Below, in pieces: positions 43,556 to 55,667 of a stretch of 64,000 nt of DNA. This DNA comes from Zelopaecilomyces penicillatus (taxonomy: Eukaryota > Ascomycota > Sordariomycetes > Hypocreales > Pseudodiploosporaceae), in NCBI GenBank assembly GCA_005765155.1, contig VCCP01000002.1, positions 5,084,001-5,148,000 on the forward strand. Direction: 5' to 3'. The notes beneath the pieces are model-generated. The model was not told the DNA's origin, ran no database searches, and was given only the letters and a program-made list of their open reading frames with translations. How positions within the stretch are numbered: position 1 is the first letter of the stretch; each line of letters begins with the position of its first letter. A program made the position numbers and the translations under genes.

Positions 43556-44492
43556 ATGTTTGCTTCACAGAATTATATGGACGTGGTCTCGGACCTGGCA
43601 AGAAAGAGACCTCGGGAAGGCGAGGATGGCTCAGCCAATGGATTTACAAGCTTTGGAGAGCACCGCAACGTGAGCAACCCCCCATTTCCCATGGCTGGCT
43701 CACCGTCCGCCTGATTGCTAACAACCAATCTAGAAAAGGGTTCAATGTCTTCCCCTCCGTACCTCTCCCAAGTCATCTCAGCCCTGGCCTCCCTCATCAA
43801 TTACACCTTTAAACTCCGATTCGGACGAGCAATTGCCACGATCCCACTTCTCACCATGGTCATCATCACCAGCAGTCGGGTTTCCGTCACAGCAAAGCAC
43901 AGAGATGGATATGATGGACTCCAACGACAATTTTTCTGCCACTGGACGAATGCCTACTCCAATCCAGCCTAGTTTTGCAACCCAGCTTCGTGGCCAGCAG
44001 AATGAATGGGCCGCGCCAAGATCCGCTGCATCATCTCTCAGTGGTCTCGTTAACATGGGTCACCATCATGAAGGTCTTGCCGGTGGGCAGGCTGTGCAGA
44101 ACAATCGGAGACTCCCATCTCCCATATCAGAGGCTGAGGACTGCATGTCGGGTCATGAATCTGGCTTACAAGGCATGATTTTTGACGAACACAACCAACT
44201 TGTTGGACAGGCGAATGTTATGCAACCTTCGTCTCCCCATGAGACCCATGGAATGGACCATCCCAACGCCATGATGGATGTTGAGGCGCATTCCCCAACA
44301 CAGACGGCAGATTCAGATGATCCCTCATCTCCAAGTCCTGCTCGTAGAGGCCATACACGGAGTCGGCATACCATCAACAGCTGGACCTTGCAGCCGGGAA
44401 TGAAGAGGAGTTTTAGTATTGGATACCGAGGTGACTGCGAAAAGTGCAGACTCAAAGTTCCAGGACATTTCAATCATATTATAATCTCGTAG
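43556..44492 (+). CDS. Unknown protein, nuclear-type signal and conserved-looking CxxC tail
   Basis: A 290-residue protein from exons 43556-43669 and 43734-44492 (64-nt intron, phase 0). I do not recognise a domain. The N-terminus carries a basic nuclear-type signal (ARKRPREGED at about 16-25). The body is Ser/Pro/Gln-rich and looks disordered (PKSSQPWPPSSITPLNSDSD; SPSPARRGHTRSRH near 240-255), with many possible Ser-Pro phosphosites. The end is the most protein-like part: MKRSFSIGYRGDCEKCRLKV at about 263-282, followed by PGHFNHIII, with a C-E-K-C pair that could bind metal. I recall similar tails in other Pezizomycotina proteins of unknown role. The long CT-rich leader suggests translational or stress control. 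Confidence 0.7.
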
Positions 44493-45359
44493 GAGGGAAA
44501 AACCAAAATAGTAGATCCGGTCGTTGACAGAAAGCTTTGGGATAGCGCTGTAAGGCCACTGGATTGGAAACAGAGACGACAGCACCTGAGACAATTTCAT
44601 CGAAAAAGGATAGACAGCCCTATTTCGGTCCGGGCTTCTCTCGAATTCTGCAAAGCATCATATAACAACACGAAGGAAACTCGATCGAACGGCTGCATAT
44701 CTATGTTAGTCACTGACATGCATCAAACGCGCCTCGGCGTGTTCAATGAATGCTCTGTATTGTGAGAGCCAAAAGTCTATTTATATTAGATTGGAGGCGG
44801 TGTTGAGCAGGTTATTCCCTTTTACTAGGGGATTCCGGACACATAAACCGGAAACACATTGAGGAGGTGCTCCTCATGGCGCAGCGTGCGATAAGATTAC
44901 ATCCTGATATTTGGAAGATTTTGTGTGAATTGGGGCCATTAGGATGAAGCGTTCCTTTGGAAGAGCGATTTTTCTTTGTATTATTCTGTGCTATCAGGCG
45001 TTTGGGAATAGGCATGGGTTTGACATTCACAACCCAAGGATTCTACCCTCTTTGAGGGCAGGACGGGTTATACTTAGCGATCAGGAACGTTATTGCCGTT
45101 CACTTTACCTAAATCTTCTCCTCGTTCAGTCCTACTACATATGTAATTGGTGATAAATGCTTTTGTTTTTGGCTATTGGTTTTGCCATTCCGAACGTATG
45201 AACCAGCAACTGGGGTTAATTCCCTGATGATACATCCAATGAGGACTCCCCGACTCCATCTAATGCACAGCCCATCTACAAACAGTATGATACACGTCCG
45301 CCTTTCTGCCCTGCCCAGATTATATATTTTTCTCCATCAGGTCGTCTTATGATCATGTC
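44493..45359. other. Convergent intergenic region
   Basis: The 867 bp between the 290-residue unknown gene and the COX14-like gene, presumably 3' untranslated sequence. Nothing recognised. Confidence 0.5.
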
Positions 45360-46298
45360 TCACCATGGCCGCCAGCCTTTCTTCCCTGATGCCTGTCCAG
45401 AGCTCCCGGTTTCCAGCCCGAGTTGGTCTAAACTTCCCCCATCACGCTGGTTCTGCCTCTCCTGCTCCCATGCATCTTTAGCCTTTTCCTGTACATGCTG
45501 AGTTACGCCAGTAACTGTAGCTGTGGCTGTGGTGAGCTGGTTCTCTGCTGTCTCTGAGCTGGTAGCGGCCGCCTGACCGCCAAAAATCCCAGAGACCATT
45601 CCCAGAATACCCTTGCCTTGTTTCTCTGCGGTTTGATCGCCCTGGAACGCAGGCTTGACGTGCTCTTCAAAATGTGTTCGATGTTCTGGTGGTGACAGCA
45701 GCGGCGGTAGCTTGACGCCCGTCTCTTCGGCTTCTCGGTTTGCCTCTTCGACCAGAGCGATTTGCTCTTCGGTAGCTAAGCCCTTGAGATATGCCAACCG
45801 AGCTGTGGCGAGAGAGTCGGCCTCGAGTCTTTTCTGGGCTTCGGCCCACTCGGCGCGACGGGCGCGGTTGTATCGAAGCATATCCCATACAGAGTATATG
45901 CTTACCACTCCGGCAACAGCTAATAGTAAGATTGTGTGAGCATATTACATCGCCTGCTGAAACCCCCACCCCAAATGTTAAAAAAATCAAGGTTTTGGTA
46001 TTAGGGCCGTACCTGTAAAGACAACGATGCCTCCCACTGTCCACCTGTGCGCAACATCGAAAAATCTTCGTGAAGCATCGACAATGCGGTCTGTCCGGCT
46101 GATCTGTGCCCTCTGTGCAGCAAGATGTGCCTGTCGTAGTCGTCGAACTCGCTGCTCGGGAGTCTCGCCAGGTATTCTGGGTAGTTTTGGAGCAATGGGT
46201 GAAGCGGAGGCGCCGGCTGACTTGGATGTGGCATGGGGGATGGTCGATGTGAATCTAGTCGCATCTTTGACGCTCCGGGGCCCTATTCTGGATGCCAT
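45360..46298 (-). CDS. COX14-like mitochondrial cytochrome c oxidase assembly protein
   Basis: A 281-residue protein from exons 46298-46013 and 45919-45360 (93-nt intron). The N-terminus is basic and Ser/Ala-rich without acids over the first 10 residues, fitting mitochondrial import. A conserved-looking core follows: RIVDASRRFFDVAHRWTVGG, then a single membrane segment made by the splice junction (IVVFTAVAGVVSIYSVWDML), then RYNRARRAEWAEAQKRLEAD. This arrangement of a basic helix, one membrane span and a YNR-x-R helix is what I remember of the fungal Cox14 group, which couples Cox1 synthesis to complex IV assembly in the inner membrane. The C-terminal 150 residues are polar and extend far past the short yeast Cox14, as is common in filamentous fungi. 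The assignment is moderate. Confidence 0.6.
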
Positions 46299-47355
46299 TG
46301 TTGAAGCACTGGCAGGTACGGAACTGATGTCGTCGTCGGAGAGAGATGGGGGGGTGTGAGGTTGAGGGCGTCTGCCGTGAGATTTTTCGGGAAGGTTCAG
46401 CGCGAAGAGTGGAATTCGTGGCTCGTGATTGGTACGGAATAATGCCGGGGATCATGGAGCTACGTAGAGTGGCCAAAATTTACGCCAAACCATTTGTTTG
46501 ACTTGGAAACTGTGTTGGATGCGGTTATCAAACCCGCTAAAATAAAGCCACGGAAGAGATGCGGTGGTAGTGGGAGGTTTGAGATGATTTTAAAGTGGCT
46601 AGCTACGCTTCAACTGCTGTTCTATTCTACAATCGTCGTGATCGGTGATTCTCACGATAACTTGAACGATCAAGGGGCGTGGGAGAAGCTGAAAGATAGC
46701 CTGTGTTTCTCTTCCAGTCACGGCCATCGTCCTACAAAATGCTGTGTTTGAATGTACAATAAGTTCGATGCGTGAAGCATCCTCCAAGCAGTTTCACTAT
46801 CGTCTTTTAGTCATTCTAACGGGACAAGTGCAGAGTTGGGACACATGTTCAGAAATTCAAGGCAAGGCATCTTCTTCATAGCACTGCGTATAGCAATATC
46901 CATAATGAAAATGAAGTGGTGAAATCAAAAATTGCGCCCCCCATGGCCCCGAAGGACAATGGAGAATGGAGCGACTCCGCGATGTGCAATGCAGGCCTTC
47001 CATACTGAATCCCCCGAATCTTGAGCTGGGGAATTCGGAACAAGGTAAGTATGAAGAAGAAAGAGAAAACCAAGTAAAGCTGCGGAACTCGTTGGGGTTT
47101 TATAGCTACAGCTGCTGATGCCTGGCGCCAAATCAGGCATAGACATTTCAGGCATGAAGAAAAAGAGGCGAGCCGTGAGGTCACGTGCCGCACATTCTGA
47201 ATTTCTGGTGCGTGGGAGGGCACGCCCCCACCAGGTACGTATTCGTTGTAGGGCACGAAAACCCTTCGATGAAATTGACGAGCCTCAACCCTCTGAATTC
47301 TCAACGCCTCACGAACAACGACCACCGGAGCCAAGGTTGATCGCAAGCAGTCAAA
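46299..47355. other. Divergent region between COX14-like and eL13 genes
   Basis: About 1.06 kb. Near the eL13 side there is a CACGTG box at 47182-47187 and a short inverted GGGCGTG/CACGCCC-like element around 47217-47227. Open frames of up to 174 codons look like chance. Confidence 0.4.
47182..47187 (+). promoter_or_regulatory. CACGTG box upstream of eL13
   Basis: A palindromic E-box (within gtcacgtgcc) 169 bp upstream of the eL13 ATG; a possible bHLH binding site. Confidence 0.35.
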
Positions 47356-48402
47356 ATGGTATGGGCACCCCCCCGCCTCCGATGGAGTGCACGATAGCAA
47401 TTGTTTGAGGCAACGTCACTGACGTTTTATTCCCAATTCAGGCGATCAAGCACAACCAGAAGATCATCAGCAACCGTGAGCATACACTTTGAGAGACCGA
47501 AACGACGATATACGATGGGCTTCGAACTGACCCCTCCCCCATAGATTTCCGCAAGGATTGGCAGCGTCGGGTTCGCACCCACTTTGATCAGGTATGCGCG
47601 ACCCTTGGAACATTCGAGAGACGAATCAAAAAAAAATAAATCCAAACCCCCCCTCCATAAATGTGGAAATGGAAATCGAGAGACGAGGTATTGACTGTTT
47701 TTGTGTGGAAATAGCCCGGCAAGAAGTCGCGGAGACGTACTGCTCGTCAGGCCAAGGCTGCTGCTCTGGCCCCTCGCCCCGTCGACAAGCTCCGACCTAT
47801 TGTGCGATGCCCTACCATCAAGTATAACCGAAGGGTCCGCACTGGCCGCGGTTTCACGCTCATTGAGCTGAAGGTATGCACTCTGATAAACCGATCCGAC
47901 ACAAAGTCCGGCCTGTTCTCGCTTTGAAAAAAAAAGCACATAAAAAGGGGACAGGCGTTCTTTGGCAAGAGACGTCGGAATTTTTTTTTCTAACAATCAA
48001 CCATAGGAGGCTGGCATTGCCCGACCCCTGGCTTCCACCATCGGTATCTCCATTGATCACCGCCGCCAAAACCTCAGCGAGGAGGGCTTCGCCGCCAACG
48101 TCGCTCGTCTCAAGGCCTACAAGGAGCGCCTGATCCTGCTGCCCCGCAAGTCCAACGCCCCCAAGAAGGGTGACACCAAGACCGACGTCTCTAAGCTGAG
48201 CAAGGTCGCCTCCATCTCCGCCGCCCTCCCCATTGCCCCCACCGACATCGCCTTCCAGGAGATCAAGAAGAGCGAGATGCCCAAACCTATTGAGGGTGGT
48301 GCTTACACGAAGCTGCGCATTGCCCGAAGCAACGCGAGGTACCAGGGTGCCCGTGAAAAGCGTGTCCGGGACAAGGCTGAGGCCGAGACTGCCAAGAAAT
48401 AA
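47356..48402 (+). CDS. RPL13: 60S ribosomal protein L13 (eL13)
   Basis: A 212-residue structural protein of the large cytosolic ribosomal subunit. Five exons: 47356-47358, 47442-47475, 47545-47591, 47715-47873 and 48007-48402. The first coding exon is only the ATG; the frame goes on as AIKHNQKIISNHFRKDWQRR, the strongly conserved eL13 start. Further hallmarks are VRTHFDQPGKKSRRRTARQA, RPVDKLRPIVRCPTIKYNRR, RTGRGFTLIELKEAGI and ASTIGISIDHRRQNLSEEGF. The protein is rich in Lys and Arg throughout and ends in a charged helix (REKRVRDKAEAETAKK). High intron number near the 5' end is normal for fungal ribosomal-protein genes. Codon use is visibly biased to C-ending codons in the last exon, as expected for a highly expressed gene. 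Confidence 0.96.
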
Positions 48403-48787
48403 ACTTGCAAAAAGGGGAATCTGGTGTTTTGAGGGTTTTTGCTCTTTGCGTCTCTTAGGGAGCGGCAAGGTCGGTTCGAGGCTTCTAAATGACGTACTAG
48501 GCTGGGTTCAGGAGATGAGATACTCTAGATCCAGGTCAAAGAATTATTTGCATGATCACCGGCTCTGTCCTAAAACATGGTTGCTCACTGGGAGCTTTGA
48601 ATGCACATGATGAATGTCAACGTAGTTCTTTTTGAGATATAAAAAAAAAGGTCTTTCTGTGTTCTATTTTGCCGTGCGTTGGATCTATCGATTTACCTTT
48701 ACTTGTTTTTATACGCTTTCCCCTCCTGTCCCTTTTTTGTTCCCCATTTTTTATACCTTGAATGCTTTTTCCCTTTCCTATCCTAAT
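48403..48787. other. Convergent intergenic region
   Basis: The 385 bp between the ends of eL13 and the armadillo-repeat gene. T-rich; nothing recognised. Confidence 0.5.
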
Positions 48788-51163
48788 TTATCCTGTTGCT
48801 CTTTGTGCAACTACCATGTCAGTGCCTTCTTTAACCAAATCTTGGAGCATGCACTTTCTTTGGCTGGCCATTCCATCCCCAAGTTTCCGTAGCAACTCTG
48901 TACACATTATGAGTGCGTTCTCCCGGTCTACCCTGTCCATGTTGGCTTGTTGTTTCGGGTCTGCTTGTTGCGGCTCCAGTTCGAGGCCGTCTGTAATGGA
49001 GGTAATCTGCCCAACTGTGTTCGACACCGTCGGTTCAATCGCCTTTGTTTCCCCTTCTGGTATGGTATCCTTCTCTCGACCTGTAATAGTCTTTATGAGA
49101 CCGAGCATGGCATCATGAGCTTGGAGTACTGCATCAATAACACCGGCACCATCCTGAGAGCGGCACATGAGAGCAAAAACAAACCATGCCTCGGAGCGAA
49201 GTGAGGGCCATTTTTGCTGTGTAACCAAGTAAGTCAAGGGCTGGTCTAGCGTCTCGTGTTTACTGTAAAAGTATACACGCCCCTTGTTGTTGCTTTGAAT
49301 GTGGCTGCCCGTGCTCACGATCTCAGCAGAGTCTGTCGTCACCCTTTCATAGGCATTTGCAGCTTGTGATGCTTCCCAGTCAGGTAAGAGGGACACAGAT
49401 GATTCAGAATGTAAAACGCGACAGAGTGTGAGCACTACTCGCGCAGCCTCGAGCCGTGTTGGATCAGCATCAGTACGATTATATAGAGAGACAATGTTGG
49501 CAACGATAGTGCTTTCGTGAGCAGGACTGGAACGATCTGCGCTCAATGGTATGCATAGTCGTTGCACGTTGGATGGGCAATTAACAAGAAGTAATCGTGT
49601 CAGCGAGATCGCTGCAAACTGAACCTGTGGTGATGTATCAAGAGAGAAAATCCGTGGAACACAGGAAGGACCCAGCAGGTCCTCAAGTCTAGGCTTATTT
49701 TGTGATGGGATCGCTAGATTCTTTAAGAATGACAAAGCCGAATGGAGAATCTGAGGATCGGTGATTGACGTGTTGGACAGAAGTCGAACCAGTGGTATAT
49801 GGACCTGGTGGGATTGGATCAAAGGAATCGAGACTTCGTCCGAACGGGACAGGTTGCCTAAAGCAAGACACGCTGCAGATTGAAGGAGAGAATTGCTATT
49901 TTGAAGCCAGAGCATAAATGTCTGTGGAATTGGAGACTGGATTGGATGATGTGAGGCAAATGAGTCGTGCCCCGTAACGTCTGCTAGGGCCACAAGAAGA
50001 GCAGCGCGAAGCTGCTTCAGCTGTGTTGCTGTGTCAGGATCGTCGTTTTGCTGCAGGTCAAAGGACGTGTGGGCGTGGAAGAAGACGGTCAGGAAGAGTT
50101 TCATGTACTGTCCAGAAACAAGACCGGATTGAAATCTCTCGTGTGAGAGATACTGGGCTGCCACAGACACAAGAGAAATGAAGTCATCAAGGTCATTTCT
50201 TGCTGGAGGACTGGTTGCCAAAGTGAGGAGGATGTCGACGGTGTGCGGACTGGCGAGGGAAGGTTCACAATCCTGACTAATGAGGAGTGCCAAAATCTTG
50301 CAGAAATAGGGGACAAATATGACATAGTTGGGGAGGCTTGGGGATGAAAGGAGGGTCGTCAGGCGCTTGTTGAGATAGGACTGGGAAGCCAGTTTCTGAG
50401 CCGGTTCTTTAAAGCCAAGTCAGTTCATGTATATTGGAAATGGTGTAGAAGCAGCTTGGTAAAATGGAAGCTGCCAGCTAAGAACAAAAACAGTAAAAGC
50501 TCAGGGGTTGTCTTACCATAATCCACGAGGATATTGAACAAAACAGGAATGGTAAAAGGGATGAGCTTCTCGTACTCTAAGTGACGGATGATGGAGGCCA
50601 GGTGGTTCCCCTCCACCACCTTGGCCCGATTCTCATCAGTGTCGGCACAAGAGTTTCCAACCAGGCGCAGCGAATGGACCTGAAGGCCTTGTCTAAGCCC
50701 GTCTACAGCGAGGACGCCGAGGAAGAAGTCCAAGATGCCCGAATCACCAAGAGGACCACGCCACGCCCCTATTGCAGCAATCAAAGTTAGCTCACACATT
50801 AACAACAGCACATTCATCTTATTAGATATGTTCACAAGTTCTCAAATAAAGATTAAGTAGCTGAGTGTCGGCAATTTTGAGTAGAAAAGGTAAATAAATA
50901 AAAAAGAATTAAAAGAAAAACTGAAATTTATAAAAGCATTAATCAAACTTACCATCTCGGCTGCCATCACCTAGTTTCTCTGCTATGGAGTCTATTTCCT
51001 CTGACCCAGCAGCCCAAACCTGTTGACACAAGCTCAACACAGGCGCCAGAAGCTCTGTCCTCCGATGGCGTGCTTCAGGCGAATCGGAAGTCTCATCATA
51101 CTCGCCTGGAGGAAGCCCGCTGCCTTCTCTCGCAAGCAGGTCGGCGATCTCCTGTGGTGTCAT
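48788..51163 (-). CDS. SmgGDS/Rap1GDS1-like armadillo-repeat protein
   Basis: A 693-residue protein from exons 51163-50953, 50768-50517 and 50406-48788, all joins in frame. It is almost entirely helical and leucine-rich in a pattern of armadillo repeats: ILDFFLGVLAVDGLRQGLQV, LVGNSCADTDENRAKVVEGN, IRHLEYEKLIPFTIPVLFNI, WLQNSNSLLQSAACLALGNL and ILHSALSFLKNLAIPSQNKP are good examples. The NSCADTDENR segment is close to the signature I know from Rap1 GTPase-GDP dissociation stimulator 1 (SmgGDS), which binds prenylated small GTPases with basic tails and promotes exchange or trafficking. Most fungi have one such gene, annotated as GTP-binding protein regulator. It is expected in the cytosol. The C-terminal 60 residues are less regular and end with a polar helix. 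Confidence 0.8.
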
Positions 51164-52067
51164 CGTGGTTGTCTGCCTGCGATTAGGTCCCGAACCACTT
51201 GATTATGATTAGTTGAGCTGAAATGAGGAGTTATAAGTCAAATGAGAATGAAATGAGAGTTTTTAATTGATCGGCTTGTTTGGGAGGAAAGAATCGGAAG
51301 AGTTGAGATTCTCTCTCTTTTTTTTTTGGGAAAGAAAATGCCACAAAATCTGTTGTGTCACATTCGGCCAGGGGATGGATGGGCGACTCCTCCTCAGCTT
51401 AGAAACCAATCAAAACCAGCGTCCCAGCTCACCAAAATGCAAGATGCAAGGCGAAATCCTTTCGATGAGAGATGGACAGGTTGTCTTTTTTTTTTGTTGC
51501 CTTTTCTCTTTTGAAAACCAGCACAACTGAAAAAATAAAAGGCCTCGTGTGCAAGCAATTGTTTGTTACAGGATTGTTTCTATAAGTCCACTTCACTCCA
51601 CAGAGAGTCTCGACGGCTATTTCGGAATTTCCGCTGTCTTACAGCTGCGCTCTGTATGTCTGCTGCTAAACAAGGCAGCTCTTTGGCTCTCTTTTGTCTC
51701 CCAGCCCTGTGGGTGGACGTGGATGGATTTGATGGGAGCCTGAGCTTGCCTGTATCTGTCTAGGCAAGGTCTAGATAAGGTGATTGAAGTGGGGGTTTGA
51801 GAGTTCACCGTGGTGAGTGCTCGGTGACCGGCAGATTTCCGGGTAAATGATCGGAAGTTCTTCTAAATCGTTCTCCGGAAGACGCTGAGGGTGGCGCCGG
51901 GTCGCATTGCAAAATTGAAGACAGGGTCATCGTTCCATCGTCAACCCTTTGCGATCTGTGAGACGCAACTCGCATTTGCGCCGTTCAGGAGCCATATCGA
52001 GGTTCTTTGTGGGTCTGCATCAACAAGTGCTAGCTTTTGATTTAGCCAACGTGCTTGTCTGTTCACA
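51164..52067. other. Divergent region between the armadillo gene and PAM16
   Basis: About 0.9 kb of promoter and leader sequence, with T-rich runs at about 51317-51328 and 51486-51496. No gene supported. Confidence 0.45.
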
Positions 52068-52668
52068 ATGGTATGCCCTCACCCTTCCTTTTTTGCCATC
52101 TAGTACCATGTCCGCCATCCCCGACAAGAACCGGCTCTGAGACGTTTTACAAACCATACCCGTCCCTCAGCTGTTCACGATGGTGGATTGCATTGCCACA
52201 TTTCTCCTTCTTGTATAGCGGCTAGCTGACACATTATCCCTCCCCTTATAGGCGCACAAATTCGCCATCACCGCCTTCCTGACGGGCTCCCGTATCCTCG
52301 GTCGTTCCTTTATGGCCGCCTACAAGCAAGCTCAGGCAGCATCGCAGTATCAGCGCGCTCAGGGCAAAGCCGGTGGTCCCACAGGTCGCGCCTCTCTGGC
52401 CTCTGGCATGACGCTCGGCGAAGCCTGCCAGGTCCTCAACGTCAAGCCACCTGCCAACGGCCAGGCCAACATTGAGGAGGTTCTCGAACGATACAAGAAG
52501 CTTTTTGACGCTAACAATCCGGAGAATGGCGGTAGCTTCTATCTGCAGAGCAAGATTGTACGAGCAAAGGAGAGATTTGAGGCCGAACTTGGACCTATAC
52601 AAGAACAGATGGAGCAGGAGGCAGAGGTGAAAGACGGATGGAAGCCCAAGGTCTACAAGGACCGGTAG
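52068..52668 (+). CDS. PAM16: PAM16/TIM16, import-motor J-like subunit
   Basis: A 139-residue subunit of the presequence translocase-associated motor on the matrix side of the mitochondrial inner membrane; it pairs with the J protein Pam18 and restrains its stimulation of mtHsp70. Exons are 52068-52070 (the ATG only) and 52252-52668, with a 181-nt intron (GTATGC donor, TTATAG acceptor). The product begins MAHKFAITAFLTGSRILGRS, an N-terminal hydrophobic helix typical of Pam16. The J-like domain follows: MTLGEACQVLNVKP, IEEVLERYKKLFDANNPENG and GSFYLQSKIVRAKERFEAEL. It lacks the HPD of true J proteins, as expected. Length is normal for filamentous fungi. Confidence 0.93.
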
Positions 52669-53090
52669 GGTAAAGGAAACGCAGCATCATCACCACCGTG
52701 ACTAGCTAAGTCAAATGACACAGCACGGAACATTTCAGCTGCCATGATTTCATGGCAACCTGTCTTCTAGAAGAACGGAGCTTTTCACAATACTCATTAG
52801 AAGACACGGATACTACAGCGCAACAGCTTACACTAAGAAGGAGGATACTTGCCTTCCTATGTATACATGTACATCTTCACTCGACTGCAGCATGGCACGG
52901 CGTTATATGGAGGGGTGATATCTAGAGGCTAAAAAGGCCCTTGGAGACTGGGTCTAGACGAAAAATAGGGTGCTTTAAGCCGTTGATATACAATGTACAA
53001 TATCCAACGAATTCAGAATATTTTTTTTATCTCATCTCTGTCTATTCTCTTTTTTTTTCCGACATGAAACCGACCTAATGCAATTCAACG
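52669..53090. other. Convergent intergenic region
   Basis: The 422 bp between the ends of PAM16 and BPL1. Nothing recognised apart from T runs. Confidence 0.5.
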
Positions 53091-55439
53091 CTACAGCTTC
53101 CTACGAACAAACCCTTTCCAGTAATCAAAACTGTTCTCATCGCTCTGAAGCGCCCACACCTTACCCGTACCCAGACCCCGAGAATCTGTCTCCTCCACGC
53201 GCAGCATACCCCAGTCTTTGGTGATGCCTAGAACACGGGCCTTGATGCCGCCCTCTGCTTCCAATGTGATGGACTGTCCTGTGTGGAGCCAGTGCCGGTA
53301 GTACCTGGCCTCAAGGTTGTCTGAGAAGCCCTCGCGGCGGAACTGTGCGTAAATAGCCTCGATTCGGGTGAGGATGCGGGCAAGGAGTGTCTCTAGGTGT
53401 AGTGGGGAGACGTTGGAGGGTAGGAGATCGTTGAGAGAGGTTGTGGGACGGGGGTTAGTGGCGTTGATGCCGACGCCCAGGACGATTTGGTACGCGCCGT
53501 CAGAGTAGCCGCACTGGGAAAGGATGCCTCCGATTTTGACATAGGATTTGGTCCACGATGGTTTGGTTGGATCGAGGGCATCTTAATGTTGTGGAGGGGG
53601 ATGTGTCAGTTTGTGAATCAAATTTAGGGGAGAAGATGTTGTTGGTTGTGCTGGTCCAGCACTCACATATATCATTAGGCCATTTCAGTTTCACAGGCAT
53701 AGCCTCATATCCGATGTCATACGACTGGATAGCTTCTACAATCGCAATTGCCGCAATATACTGAATAAAAACAATCGGGCGGGATGCTGCTAGATGAGCT
53801 GGATGGTTGATGATGGTGGAAAACAGCAGAGAGCCTGGTGGTGCAACCCAGACGTTGGTTCCGCGTCCACGTCCGGCGACTTGGGTTGATGCCGAGAAAG
53901 TGAAGCCCGTTGGCAGCTTGGATATTAGTTTTGGGTTTCTATTTTGAAGTGTCAGTATACAATCGACCTTTAGAAACGGTAGAATAGGAAGGAAGAAAGC
54001 GGATAAAACGCAACTTTTCTAACAAAGTATTGGTACTGGTCACCACATCGCCGTATAGCAGTATGTTGCCCCAGTCCTCAGCCTCCTTCTCAATCCTCTG
54101 GAACCGCTTTAGGCTCGAGAAGAACAGCTCATGGTTGAAACGTGGCGTCAGTTGGGAATCCGGCAAGCCCTTTTCATGGGGGACAATCCTCTTTGTGATT
54201 GAGCTATAGTCACCATCCATGCCCTCATCAACAGCTCCCAGTGTCTCCGTCGCTGACAGGGAGTCACGGAGCTCCCCTACGCCCCAGACAGTCTCTTCAC
54301 TCTGGATAAGAAAGGTGTCCGCCTCTCCACGGATTATTTCAGTGCCCTTCTCCTTATCCTTGTCCATGACATCTTCCCAGGTGCAGAGCAGTTCCGTTAC
54401 CTGTGATGGGTCGGACGCCGTGAGATGCAAGCTGGATAAAGGTGAAGGCGTATAGTCGCCTTGGCTGACTTCAAGGCCCAATTCTGCGAGACATGCCTTG
54501 AGGAAGCTGAGGCGGGCTCTGTCGTCTGAGGCAAGCCTCTCAATTAGATCATCGTAGCCGGGAATGGCCGGCTGGCGATGAAGATTGACGGCAGCAAATC
54601 TATTCGAATGAAGATTAATCAAAGCCCCGAAAGCTTTCTCACAACATTGTGTGGCAGCCCAAGGATTACTCACTCAGGATGTGGCCCAGAAAGAATCACC
54701 TTTCCCTCGCCAACGTGGCAGAGCACCACAGCAGCCTTACCACCGCCCTCATCAATGTCTAAGCTGTCTTTGTATGAGGCAAGGACTTCAACCTTCTGAT
54801 CCTTAAACGCCCCAGCATCGACAAAGATACCACCTCCGTTGAAATACGACGTGAAAGTACTAGGCATCTTGGCCCGTATCGACTCCTTTTCAACCTGCAA
54901 CGCTACCGCCCTCGCCCCCTTCTCACTCCTATACTCAAACCCCTTAAACGCACCACCACGACAAATACCCGGGAAGAAGCGCAACTCACGCGACCCGACA
55001 ACCTCGAGCGACTTGTTACCAACCTCAAACTCACATTTACTACTCCCATAGTAGCTCCCTGCGCAAAGCCCCAGATACGAGCCGCCGCGGCGCACAAACT
55101 CGGCGATGCGCCGGTTACCTTCGCCGTTGAGCACGCGGCAGTAGCCCAGGTCGGCGCCGCCGGGGATAACGAGCAGCGCGCATGTCGGCGGCCAGGGCTC
55201 CTTGAGAATGGCAGCCTCGGCAACGGGGATGACGGCGTAGTTGGGCGAGAGGAGACGGCGGAGAGAGTTCACGCAGTGCCGTACAGATTCGGCCGTGGTA
55301 CCGGTGCCTTTTGGTTGCCTCGATGAGAAGGAGTAAGTTTAGATAGAGCCCAGTTGTGAGGCAAAGCAAAGGGAAATGAGGAGAGGTTTATGGTGTATTG
55401 ACCTGTGTAAACCAACACGTTGATCCTTTTAGGAGCCAT
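53091..55439 (-). CDS. BPL1: Biotin-protein ligase (holocarboxylase synthetase)
   Basis: Activates biotin to biotinyl-AMP and attaches it to a lysine of acetyl-CoA carboxylase, pyruvate carboxylase and related enzymes. Five exons, 55439-55403, 55307-54674, 54599-54015, 53938-53667 and 53581-53091, give 672 residues, normal for fungal enzymes. The N-terminal half is the glutamine-amidotransferase-like BPL_N domain: NVLVYTGTGTTAESVRHCV, LVIPGGADLGYCRVL and GSYLGLCAGSYYGS with the nucleophile-type Cys. The catalytic half has the biotin/ATP loop STQVAGRGRGTNVWVAPPGS and KLKWPNDIY, whose Tyr codon is split by an intron; IGGILSQ and VLGVGINATNPRP follow. The C-terminal part ends the small BPL_C domain (GITKDWGMLRVEE). 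It shares a 228-bp divergent promoter with COA4. Confidence 0.95.
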
Positions 55440-55667
55440 GGCGGGCTGTCCTTTGCCACTCTTTGTTTTTTGAAGCAGTTGATGGGTGGTGCCCGTGTGT
55501 ATTTCGCAGTAGTCTGAGATGATCTTTTGATGCCCGCGAGTTTTCCTCCTTACATCAACCAATCCACCCACCACTTTCGTTTTTTTTCTTCGATTGCAAG
55601 CCTGAACAAGCTCAAATAAGCTCAAATTGCCTAAAAGACCCAACGAGATCTCTCCCAATCTACCGGT

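Noticed and set aside
46876..47400. 174-codon minus-strand frame overlapping the eL13 promoter and start
   Set aside because: It overlaps the first exon of eL13 and has no family features.
47860..48468. 202-codon minus-strand frame with Gly/Leu-rich repeats
   Set aside because: Antisense to the eL13 exon; strong codon bias of a ribosomal-protein gene often leaves the opposite strand open.
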